A stretch of 32,503 nucleotides of DNA from a virus, in IMG/VR virus record IMGVR_UViG_3300037485_000496, positions 1 through 32,503 of that record; one strand, 5' to 3'. The position numbers and the translations under genes are program-made. Positions 13,297 through 20,790 of the stretch are shown piece after piece (within the stretch, counting starts at the first letter, position 1; every line of letters starts with the position of its first letter). Below the pieces are notes generated by a model. That model worked only from the letters and a program-made list of their open reading frames with translations. It did no database searches and had not been told where the DNA came from.

Positions 13297-15128
13297 TATT
13301 TCTTTTTAACTAAAATTGATGCCCATTGATGTCTGCAATAAGGAAGGTGAATATCGGTGCCAGGCTTAGTATACCAGCCGCCTCTTTTTGTCCAAACGTT
13401 TCTACCTACTCGCTGTGAAATTTTGCTAATCTCGTCTCGTGTGTAGAGCTTATTCAAGTTCAATAAAGCCTTGCAGAAAGCTCTATTCTTGCTATCCTTT
13501 GGTCCTTGATATTTGTAGCGCACTTCGTACTTTCTAAGTTCATCTGCTATCTTTCCTATCGCTGATTGAGTCGGCAGGATATTAATAACGTTCCAAGCAC
13601 CTTCAGTAAGAGTTAAAACTTTCTTATCTTTCAAAGACTTAATTAACTCGTCTAATTTACCCTCACTTACTTCTAAGTTAACAGCTAAATCTTTCTTGCT
13701 AATTAATGGGTCTCTTTTTACTTGGCTTATTAAACTTCTCTCCTCTTCAGTTAGTGACTCAATAGCAAAAGCCATCTCTGTTAAATCTTGCTCACTAAAC
13801 TCTAAGTGTGACTCAAAAGAGTAGTGGTCTTCAAAAATCTCTAACTTTCTGCTTTCTATCTCAAAATATTCGTCTGCGTCTACTCCGTACTCTGCGAAAA
13901 CTTCAATTTCGCTATCTTCTGAGAACGATTGTGGAGTTACTGGCGTTGGTTGTTCTAATTTAGGTAAACCTGCCATCTCTCTTAATTCGTCTTTTGTCGC
14001 AATTTGAATCAAAGTTTGTTCAGTGAACTCAGGACTGAAAGGCTCTAAAGGTTGTACTTCATAAGGCTGATTGATTCCGTTTAGGCCTATTATGTAATTA
14101 AATAATTCTTCAAAATGGTTCTGGTCAGGTTTGATTTCGTTTTGTTCAAACAATTTAAAAGCATCTACCATTTCGTTTCTACCTCCGAGCTGACCCTCAA
14201 CACGAATACCCATAAAAATAGGAGATGTAACACGATGAGCTACGAAAATCTCTTGCTGTATAGTATCGTTTAAGATATCAAATTGCTTGTCTAATTCAGA
14301 AGGCTGTAAGTTAATTACATTCGGAGCTTTGTCACTACCATCTGAAAAGTTAATAATCCATCTTCCAGCATTATCAGTGCTGCCGTGTTTGTTGTTTATC
14401 CTTCTAACTAAAGCTCTTTGTTCCTCATCTGTTGGAATGCCATTGTTAAAGTTTAAAATACCACCAAAGAAAAAATTATTTTGCAGGTTAGCTCTATGAA
14501 AATTCGCTACCTCAACATCGCTTTCAATGTACGGAATAGCTCCAATATAATCAGGTAATGGATAAGTAGCTAAATTAGGTCTGTATTCTCTATAGTAAAG
14601 GATTTGAACTCCCTCTCTTTTCTCAGGATTGAAAGCGTCAAATTCAGTTACCTTTGGCCTGTAATCTTCCCAATTATCCGAGTAATAGAATGAAGTATTA
14701 TCTACATTTGAACGAACCTTAGCAAAGTCCATGTGGTAACATTGAGCCACCTTACCGCTTAACTTGCTCCAAACTATTTGAAGCGCATAACCTGCGTATA
14801 ATCTTTTATCTAAAACTACCTTATTAAATATGTCGCTTAGTGTTTCAAAGTTGTTAGGACGCACTAAAAAAGACTGAGCTTTAATTGCTTGGTCAGTTAT
14901 TAAATTCTCTTTAATCTTTAAGCCTCTACCGTAAGTGTATTTCTGTTTGGCTGTTAAAATTGCATTGTGTTTTGCACTCCTATTGAATAGGCCTACTAAA
15001 TACTGAGGATAACAGTTATCCTCTCCATAATTAACCCAGTCTTTGTTTTTATCTTTCTCAAAAACTGGAACTGTATAAGTTGAAACGGGTTCGTTATAAA
15101 AAACGAATTTGCTTTTATTCTCTGTCAT
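13296..15128 (-). CDS. Portal protein with C-terminal fusions
   Basis: A 610-residue protein. Residues 1 to about 385 are a phage portal: N-terminal WVNYGEDNCYPQYLVGLFNR, a central FFGGILNFNNG, and QEIFVAHRVTSPIFMGIR with GRNEMVDAFKLFEQN, the stem and wing region. The portal forms the ring through which DNA enters and leaves. It continues with an acidic linker, a winged-helix-like segment (about 458-515) and a C-terminal domain (534-610) with conserved C, R, H residues (RAFCKALLNLNKLYT, NVWTKRGGWY, LPYCRHQW), resembling the tail of phage minor head proteins (MuF/gp7-type). So portal and minor head functions may be joined. Start overlaps the preceding stop. Confidence 0.82.
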   Translation of the reverse strand: MTENKSKFVFYNEPVSTYTVPVFEKDKNKDWVNYGEDNCYPQYLVGLFNRSAKHNAILTAKQKYTYGRGLKIKENLITDQAIKAQSFLVRPNNFETLSDIFNKVVLDKRLYAGYALQIVWSKLSGKVAQCYHMDFAKVRSNVDNTSFYYSDNWEDYRPKVTEFDAFNPEKREGVQILYYREYRPNLATYPLPDYIGAIPYIESDVEVANFHRANLQNNFFFGGILNFNNGIPTDEEQRALVRRINNKHGSTDNAGRWIINFSDGSDKAPNVINLQPSELDKQFDILNDTIQQEIFVAHRVTSPIFMGIRVEGQLGGRNEMVDAFKLFEQNEIKPDQNHFEELFNYIIGLNGINQPYEVQPLEPFSPEFTEQTLIQIATKDELREMAGLPKLEQPTPVTPQSFSEDSEIEVFAEYGVDADEYFEIESRKLEIFEDHYSFESHLEFSEQDLTEMAFAIESLTEEERSLISQVKRDPLISKKDLAVNLEVSEGKLDELIKSLKDKKVLTLTEGAWNVINILPTQSAIGKIADELRKYEVRYKYQGPKDSKNRAFCKALLNLNKLYTRDEISKISQRVGRNVWTKRGGWYTKPGTDIHLPYCRHQWASILVKKK

Positions 15129-15522
15129 AAACTATTACTTCAATATTTGGGTCGTAACTGGTAATGGTTGCATCGCTGAACTCTAATAAACATTTGCCTC
15201 TTTCAAGTAAAGTATCGTTTTCGCTTGGACTTTCTCCACCTGTGTTAGTATAAAGTGAATACTCGTAAAAACCTTTCTCTTTTAAGTAAACAATTCCTTG
15301 TAACAAGTCCTCTCCTGCTGGTGTATCTATCACTTCTAAATTAAAATTGTCGCATCTTGGCAAATAACTTGATTGATTCACTAACATAACCCATTTAGTT
15401 ACCTTAGTAACTTGTGAGTATATACCAAACCAAGCTTGGTTCAATGTAGTTATGTTTGGGTCTGTAATATTTTCAGTACCAGTTAGCAGTATTTCATTAA
15501 CTCCATAAGTAAGATTGACCAT
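15115..15522 (-). CDS. Hypothetical virion-associated protein
   Basis: A 135-residue protein, beta-rich, starting MVNLTYGVNEILLTGTENI and containing YLPRCDNFNLEVID and GFYEYSLYTN. A common companion of portal genes in Bacteroidota phages, but I cannot name a function. It overlaps the portal start by 14 bases, so it is co-translated with head genes. Confidence 0.65.
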   Translation of the reverse strand: MVNLTYGVNEILLTGTENITDPNITTLNQAWFGIYSQVTKVTKWVMLVNQSSYLPRCDNFNLEVIDTPAGEDLLQGIVYLKEKGFYEYSLYTNTGGESPSENDTLLERGKCLLEFSDATITSYDPNIEVIVYDRE

Positions 15523-15563
15523 ATTTGATAATATAAAAAAGACATTTCGTTATAAAATAGAAA

Positions 15564-15584
15564 AGGTAGCCTTGTGAGCTACCT
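15564..15584 (-). terminator. Terminator after the tail-tube-like gene
   Basis: AGGTAGC and GCTACCT pair exactly around a 7-base loop (15564-15570 with 15578-15584), followed on the minus strand by TTTTCTATTTT. It closes the unit that starts behind the capsid terminator. No promoter is evident between it and the next start at 15522. Confidence 0.78.
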
Positions 15585-15616
15585 AATCTAACTATGAAAC
15601 AACCCTATCTTGAAGC

Positions 15617-16126
15617 CTATAATTTACTAAACGCTGAAGTTGAGGTTAAGATTTGAGCAGGAGCTGCCTCCATACCTGTCAAAGTAAGTTGAACTCCGTT
15701 AAAATCTCCCATTGCTGCACCTGAAGTATGTGAACCTGCACTAACTTCTAAGCCATTTACTTCACCAAGTAACCAAAAGCTACCGTCTTTTTTCTCAATG
15801 ATGGTTAATAATCTTGCTTGAGCTAAAGTGTACCACTTATTTCGTGATGTTTGACTCATTTTAGCAAAATTAGCTACTACTGTTTGAGTGTAGAAAACTG
15901 TCCCATTCGCTGGAGCTGCGGTAATCTCTTCAGTAAAAGAGTCTGCTGCTTGTGGCATTAACTCATACTTGTAGAAACTTACTCCACTCACGTTAGAAAT
16001 ACCTGAAGCAGTTGTACTTGTTATAGTAGCTGCACTTGGTAAACCATTTGCGAAATAGATATTCTTTAATCCACCAACTGCGTCTTTGCAATCAAGTGTA
16101 TATCCTGCTGTTACTGCACACGGCAT
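15617..16126 (-). CDS. Major tail (tube)-like protein
   Basis: A 169-residue protein. It starts MPCAVTAGYTLDCKDAVGG and contains YKYELMPQAADSFTEEI and, near the C-terminus, GEVNGLEVSAGSHTSGAAM then LTLTGMEAAPAQI. The LTLTG.E..P ending and the size are typical of tail-tube-type proteins encoded beside capsid genes in Bacteroidota phages. It stands alone between two terminators with a Shine-Dalgarno site, which fits high, separately tuned expression of an abundant virion protein. A decoration protein is the alternative. Confidence 0.6.
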   Translation of the reverse strand: MPCAVTAGYTLDCKDAVGGLKNIYFANGLPSAATITSTTASGISNVSGVSFYKYELMPQAADSFTEEITAAPANGTVFYTQTVVANFAKMSQTSRNKWYTLAQARLLTIIEKKDGSFWLLGEVNGLEVSAGSHTSGAAMGDFNGVQLTLTGMEAAPAQILTSTSAFSKL

Positions 16127-16134
16127 AATTTTTT

Positions 16135-16140
16135 CTCCTT
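16135..16140 (-). promoter_or_regulatory. Shine-Dalgarno site for the tail-tube-like gene
   Basis: AAGGAG lies 8 bases before the ATG at 16126 and just after the capsid terminator. Most genes here lack such a site, and Bacteroidota ribosomes use it little, so it marks this gene as unusual. Confidence 0.55.
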
Positions 16141-16155
16141 TTATTGTTTATAAAA

Positions 16156-16193
16156 AAGGGGATAAGGCTTGAACATTCAAACCGAATCCCCTT
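16156..16193 (-). terminator. Terminator after the major capsid gene
   Basis: On the minus strand AAGGGGAT pairs with ATCCCCTT (16186-16193 with 16156-16163), with a 22-base interior that itself holds the palindrome TTGAATGTTCAA, followed by a run of T. It lies 13 bases after the capsid stop and before the next gene. Partial termination would reduce expression of later genes relative to capsid. Confidence 0.8.
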
Positions 16194-16206
16194 CTTTGAT
16201 TATTAT

Positions 16207-17166
16207 TTAAGCTGCGCCTACGAAATAAACGATTTCAGCTGGGAATGCGATTTGAACACCTGCTTTGAATTCGCATACATAACGAACTTCCATTGACTCC
16301 TGCGCCCAGAATAATTGAAACTTACTTTCTTCGCCAAGTACATCACATCCGAAGAACATATTTGAAGTGCGTAATGCGTAGATTCTGTTAGTACCATTCA
16401 ATCCGTTTACTCCTACTACTTTGATGTTAGTACCAGGAATTGTAATTTCAAAGTTTGAGCTTGAAGCGTCTGTGTTGTAATGGAATAAGTTAGCGTTAGT
16501 TAAAGCTAATTGGTAAGTTCTGAAAGTATCAATACCTACGAATACCATTGTATCGGGTTTATCTACCAATGCAGCAGGAATAGCTCTGAATACACCTTGA
16601 ATGATGTTACTTACATTTGATACAGTAATTCCACCAGTAGCTGAGTAAGGCGCACCAGCCATAAATGCTGAAGAGTTAGCAGCGATTGCGCTACCTGAAA
16701 CCGAAGTTACAAGTTTAACCATTCCATCAAATTGAGCTAAAGCATTGTCACCGCTTCCAGTGTCACCCTGCCAAAAAGCTCTCTCCAAATTTTGTGCAAT
16801 TAAACCAGCTTTCAAGTCTGTGAATTGTTGCTCAAATGGAATTGATTTTGGATTTGAACCTGAAGGTAATACTAAACCTAACCAAGTGTTCTCTAATGTT
16901 TTTGGACACAAAGACTCGTGAACTTTAATCGGAGAAACAGTCATATTTCTGCGCGTAAAAGTTGTTGTACCTGATGCTACGAATCCACAAGATACACCTG
17001 ATTGAAATACTGCGTCAGTATCCATCAAGTTCAATTGAGAAGAAGATTTTACATTCGGCATTTTACTTGCCAAACTGATTGATTTTGCAGAGAATAAAGA
17101 CTTAGTCAATAATTCTCTTTCGTTGGCTTTTACGTAGCCAGTTAACGTTCCTACTGAGAATGCCAT
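16207..17166 (-). CDS. Major capsid protein
   Basis: A 319-residue protein right after the protease/scaffold gene, with the pattern common to capsid proteins of Bacteroidota phages: KSSSQLNLMDTDAVFQSG near residue 40, TFTRRNMTVSPIKVHESLCP near 70-95 and a C-terminal beta-rich region ending EVRYVCEFKAGVQIAFP. A HK97-like fold is expected. No large N-terminal delta domain is seen, so the scaffold is the separate upstream domain. A clear terminator follows. Confidence 0.88.
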   Translation of the reverse strand: MAFSVGTLTGYVKANERELLTKSLFSAKSISLASKMPNVKSSSQLNLMDTDAVFQSGVSCGFVASGTTTFTRRNMTVSPIKVHESLCPKTLENTWLGLVLPSGSNPKSIPFEQQFTDLKAGLIAQNLERAFWQGDTGSGDNALAQFDGMVKLVTSVSGSAIAANSSAFMAGAPYSATGGITVSNVSNIIQGVFRAIPAALVDKPDTMVFVGIDTFRTYQLALTNANLFHYNTDASSSNFEITIPGTNIKVVGVNGLNGTNRIYALRTSNMFFGCDVLGEESKFQLFWAQESMEVRYVCEFKAGVQIAFPAEIVYFVGAA

Positions 17167-17169
17167 TTT

Positions 17170-17769
17170 TTATTTATTTAATATGTTTAATATATCGTTT
17201 AATTTATTGTACTGATTATCTTTTTCAGCTTGAAAATTTACATTGAAAGGTTTAGCCTCAACGATTTCAGAAGGTGCGTCTGCTAACTTTTCTACGATTT
17301 CAACTAACTTAGAGAATGCGTCTTTTTGTGTATTCATTTTCTCTTCAGTTGCGCCCATCTTTTCAGCAATTTTAGCTTCTAAAGCTGCCAACATTTCTTC
17401 CATTTTCATAATCTTAGCACCCATTGCCTCAATCATTGGCAAATAATCTTCAGCCATTTTTTCTTTAGCTTCAATTTCAACTTCTACTGATGGCTCTTCT
17501 TCTGTTGGCATAACTTCAGGAACTTCTAAGGAAATTACTTTTCCGTTTTCAACAGTAATTTTTCTGCCGTCTTGAAGCTCGTGTTCGCCATCTGGTGCAG
17601 GAACTTCTCCTGATTCACTTACTACCATTACGCTGGTACCTTCTGCTAATGGTCCTTCCCACTTAATAATGGTCAATCCATCGGCTAACTTTGCCTCTTC
17701 AAAAGACATAGGAGCTTCTTCTGTGAATATCTCCTTTAATTTGCTTAAAAGCACTTTTACATCGCTCAT
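17170..17769 (-). CDS. Candidate nested scaffold protein (internal start)
   Basis: In-frame ATG at residue 344 of the protease gene, preceded by a strikingly AT-rich stretch inside the coding sequence (ACAAATAAT just before the ATG), which is the kind of leader Bacteroidota genes use. The 199-residue product would start MSDVKVLLSKLKEIF and contain only the acidic coiled scaffold. This is the layout of lambda C/Nu3, where free scaffold comes from an internal start. Inference only; no direct evidence of initiation. Confidence 0.4.
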   Translation of the reverse strand: MSDVKVLLSKLKEIFTEEAPMSFEEAKLADGLTIIKWEGPLAEGTSVMVVSESGEVPAPDGEHELQDGRKITVENGKVISLEVPEVMPTEEEPSVEVEIEAKEKMAEDYLPMIEAMGAKIMKMEEMLAALEAKIAEKMGATEEKMNTQKDAFSKLVEIVEKLADAPSEIVEAKPFNVNFQAEKDNQYNKLNDILNILNK

Positions 17770-18798
17770 ATTATTTGTATATATATTTGTTTTATTTAAT
17801 TGTAATTTATCAATCAATGCGATAGCTTCTTGAACATTGCTAACCATCTCTACTTTTCTATCCGTGAATAATCCCTCAACTGAAAAACCTTTAAACTTTC
17901 CACTCTTGATATAATCGTTCCAAATCTCTTCGTTATCTACTTTGCAGGAAATAAACCAAGAACCATCGGGCAACTCGTCAAAGCCTTCAGGAGTTTTTAT
18001 TCCTCTTTCTGAATCAATAATAAAAGACTCAATTAAGTACACCCCATCCGCCAACATATTCTTTTTATGTTGCAAGTTGAAGTTAGTTCCGTACTGGTTT
18101 TTGAAGTATCTCTCAACTATTTTTTGTATCGTCTCTTTTGAGAAAACTACGTTGTACTCTTCGCCATCTTTTGACCTACGATAAATAGGTTTGTCAGGAA
18201 TCATTGCAGCTCCTGAGATTATCTGTTTGTCGGTAGTTTTAAAGTTAAAGTTTTTCTTATCCCACTTAGTGTAGCAAATAGCTGCTGCTTGATCTTGTTC
18301 AATTCCGTTTCCGACTTCAACCGAAATACATCTACTGATAAACTCGTTCTTATCTTCTCCAGCTTTTGGTTCTACTACGAACTCGTCAATCTGTTTTAGT
18401 TTTCTACTTGCCCACTCTACCCCTTCGTCTCCGCCCCAAGCTAACCACATCAAAGCTCCGCAGTCCTCTTTCGGATCACCTTTAGAATTGTCTCTATGCC
18501 TTTCAAAACCTGACATTCTCGCAATCGTTTCTCTACTAAGGTTTTCTCCATTTGCTAATTGAGATGCCCTAACCCAGCCGACTTGAGTGCCGCAATCTAA
18601 GTTGTATTTTTCTTTTAATTCAATCGCTCTTTTTGCGTTCTCACTTGCTGCTTTTGGATAGTCGCTGTATGTCTCAAATTGACTTTCAAAAGCTACCCAG
18701 TCGTACTCAATTGCAGGAGAATCTACCAAAGCGATAAAGTCTACCCCAGTCTCTTCGTCTTCGTTAATGAGCAGCTCGTATAAAGGAAGTTTAGCCAT
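17170..18798 (-). CDS. Prohead protease (XkdF type) fused to scaffold
   Basis: A 542-residue protein with four parts. Residues 45-138 form a W/C/G-rich domain (DYPKAASENAKRAI ... CGALMWLAWGG) found in head proteins of related phages. Residues 143-181 carry a CxxxE...QAAAICY motif. Residues 192-312 match the XkdF-type protease: GAAMIPDKPIYRR, candidate catalytic His244 in NLQHKK and Ser306 in KGFSVEG. Residues 344-542 are acidic and coiled, a scaffold. It would guide capsid assembly and then cleave scaffold and capsid. It directly precedes the major capsid gene. An internal ATG at 17769 may give free scaffold. Confidence 0.8.
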   Translation of the reverse strand: MAKLPLYELLINEDEETGVDFIALVDSPAIEYDWVAFESQFETYSDYPKAASENAKRAIELKEKYNLDCGTQVGWVRASQLANGENLSRETIARMSGFERHRDNSKGDPKEDCGALMWLAWGGDEGVEWASRKLKQIDEFVVEPKAGEDKNEFISRCISVEVGNGIEQDQAAAICYTKWDKKNFNFKTTDKQIISGAAMIPDKPIYRRSKDGEEYNVVFSKETIQKIVERYFKNQYGTNFNLQHKKNMLADGVYLIESFIIDSERGIKTPEGFDELPDGSWFISCKVDNEEIWNDYIKSGKFKGFSVEGLFTDRKVEMVSNVQEAIALIDKLQLNKTNIYTNNMSDVKVLLSKLKEIFTEEAPMSFEEAKLADGLTIIKWEGPLAEGTSVMVVSESGEVPAPDGEHELQDGRKITVENGKVISLEVPEVMPTEEEPSVEVEIEAKEKMAEDYLPMIEAMGAKIMKMEEMLAALEAKIAEKMGATEEKMNTQKDAFSKLVEIVEKLADAPSEIVEAKPFNVNFQAEKDNQYNKLNDILNILNK

Positions 18799-18827
18799 AT
18801 ATTTAGATAGTTTTTTTTAGATAAGTT

Positions 18828-20669
18828 TTAACCTATTACAGCCTTAGCTTTAATAGAGTCAACTTTCTTTTGAGTATTGGTTATGTCGGTTTCTGTTACG
18901 TATACTTTTGTTAATCCTGTATTGTTTACGTCAATCGGTTCGGTATTGTCTATTCTCGTGAAACTACTTGAAGGCCTTGTCATTGGTGGGGCTGATATGT
19001 TTGCTGAACCTCCACTACTGCCAGGTACTTGAACCGCTAAAATTTTATTGACATTTTGAATACCAGCTGCAATAGCTGCTGCTGCACTTAATGGAGCTAA
19101 GAATACTGGGTCAATTTTGGCTGCTGCTGCATAGGCTGATGATGCTGCTAAGTAAGTATCAATTGTTGCTGCTGCAACTGCTAAGGCTTTTCCTTCTGCT
19201 GTGCTTTCACCAAGAATTCCTGAGAAAGTTTTTAATGCGCTTGAATAAATTTGTAATGCTGCGACTCTATTAGCTGCGACTTCATTATCAAGTTTTTTAG
19301 TAGCCTCTTTATTCTCTTTATTAATATCATATTTTTTCTTAGCAATCTCTGCCTCAATTGAAATTGTAGATTGTCCGTAGTCTTTAGCTGTTTGTAGTTT
19401 CTGTTCAAGCTCTTGTAACTCTAAACTCTGTTGTTCTTTTCTAATTTGGTCCTGAGTTAGATTATTATCATAGAGTAGTGTTTGTTGTTTTTTATAATAG
19501 TCTTCTGTCGCTTTATTGCTATCCTCAAATTCTTTATTCGCTCTATCAATCTCAGCCTTCTTTGCGTCATCTATTTCTTTCTGAGCTGCTAATTCAGATG
19601 CTACTTTTTCTTTATTTAATGACTCAATAGACTTAACTACTTTTCGCCTACGCATTATTGACTCAGCCTCTAACTCATTAACTCTTGCGATAGCTTCTGC
19701 CTCTTGTGCTAATGCCTCATCACTTGCAGATGTCAACTTGTTTCTTTCTTTTATTGCATTGGCTTTCTGTTTAGCGATAACTAATTCTTTTGCTGCTAAA
19801 CTTTCTTCAGATGCTGCTACTTCTTGGAGTGCTTTAATCCTTTCATCAAAAGTAGCATTCTCATCCTCCATCATTAATCTCGCAGCTGCCGTTTGTTTAG
19901 CTTGTTTGCTTCTTTCTATTCGTAGTCCTCTTTCAGCATCCTCTACGCCTTGTAAAATAGCTTCTATTCTTGCAGATTCTTTAGCTGCCTTAGTCGCTTC
20001 TGCTGCTACTTTGCTTACTTCATTGATTGCATTGCCTACTTTCTCAGTAATACCTTCAACTCCTAAAGTAACTTTGCCGACTGCATCCGCTGCTACTTGT
20101 CCAGCCTCTGAGAATTTACCTTCAAATAATAATCCAATCGCTTGTCCTAAAGCTGGGACTAACTCAATTAATCCTTCAAATCTATTCGTTATATTTTCTT
20201 GAATTAAATTAGCAAAGTCAGTTAGTGCTTGTTTTGGATTCTCAAACATCCCAATCAATAACTCAGTTACCTTAGCTAAAGAATTCATTACAACATCTAA
20301 CCCAGTTTTTAACCCAGCCATTACTTGGTCAAATTTATCTGCGCCTTCGTTTGTAGATGTAAAGGCTTTAAATAGTAAAAATAAAGTTCCAGCAATTGCG
20401 GCTAATACTGCACCGATAGGATTAGCTACTAAAGTCCACATAGCTTTTGCCGTATCTTTTAAGGCGTTAACTACGCCACCAATAGGTCCGGGCAAATCAG
20501 CAAAATCTTTTTTAGTTTCTTTGACTGCCTTACCTGTTTTTTTGGTAGTCTTCTCTGTATCTTTTAGATTTTCGTTTAGGTTTCCCGTAGCATTACTTAA
20601 CTCATCTATTTGCTCAACGGAATCACCAGTGTCAACTTCTGTTTTTATTTTGACATTATTTTGCGCCAT
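18828..20669 (-). CDS. Tail tape measure protein
   Basis: A 613-residue protein with the usual build: a charged, coiled N-terminus (about 1-55), a hydrophobic glycine/alanine-rich segment (about 80-105, IGAVLAAIAGTLFLLFKAF), further hydrophobic stretches to about 190, long Ala/Glu/Lys coiled coils (about 205-480) and an alanine-rich helix near 500-545. Tape measures set tail length and are ejected with the DNA. At about 0.15 nm per residue the tail would be about 90 nm (inference). It is followed by the prohead protease, not preceded by the major tail protein as usual. Confidence 0.8.
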   Translation of the reverse strand: MAQNNVKIKTEVDTGDSVEQIDELSNATGNLNENLKDTEKTTKKTGKAVKETKKDFADLPGPIGGVVNALKDTAKAMWTLVANPIGAVLAAIAGTLFLLFKAFTSTNEGADKFDQVMAGLKTGLDVVMNSLAKVTELLIGMFENPKQALTDFANLIQENITNRFEGLIELVPALGQAIGLLFEGKFSEAGQVAADAVGKVTLGVEGITEKVGNAINEVSKVAAEATKAAKESARIEAILQGVEDAERGLRIERSKQAKQTAAARLMMEDENATFDERIKALQEVAASEESLAAKELVIAKQKANAIKERNKLTSASDEALAQEAEAIARVNELEAESIMRRRKVVKSIESLNKEKVASELAAQKEIDDAKKAEIDRANKEFEDSNKATEDYYKKQQTLLYDNNLTQDQIRKEQQSLELQELEQKLQTAKDYGQSTISIEAEIAKKKYDINKENKEATKKLDNEVAANRVAALQIYSSALKTFSGILGESTAEGKALAVAAATIDTYLAASSAYAAAAKIDPVFLAPLSAAAAIAAGIQNVNKILAVQVPGSSGGSANISAPPMTRPSSSFTRIDNTEPIDVNNTGLTKVYVTETDITNTQKKVDSIKAKAVIG

Positions 20670-20790
20670 TCAATACCTCGTTTTCTGTGTTAATGATTAT
20701 ACTTAATATACTTGAATCAGCTAAATCAATTAATTTAATTAGCTCTTCAAATTCAGTTTGTTCAATTAACTCTTTTAATTTATCCAACAT
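20656..20790 (-). CDS. 44-residue protein between tail tip and tape measure
   Basis: ATG at 20790, 11 bases before the end of the large tail gene; stop inside the first 14 bases of the tape measure gene. The product (MLDKLKELIEQTEFEELIKL then IDLADSSILSIII) is one amphipathic helix followed by a hydrophobic stretch. It bridges the only gap between its neighbours and ends with GAGGT upstream of the tape measure start, so it may couple translation. Unknown function. Confidence 0.5.
   Translation of the reverse strand: MLDKLKELIEQTEFEELIKLIDLADSSILSIIINTENEVLNGAK

Noticed and set aside
14287-14499. Plus-strand open frames at 14287-14499, 17243-17446, 17942-18184, 19091-19273, 20521-20706, 7971-8180 and 30599-30802
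   Set aside because: All are antisense shadows of well supported minus-strand genes.
19738-20202. Plus-strand open frame of 154 codons
   Set aside because: It lies inside the tape measure gene, its composition (S, A, L-rich) is that of an antisense reading of alanine/coiled-coil codons, and no plus-strand leader or neighbour supports it.
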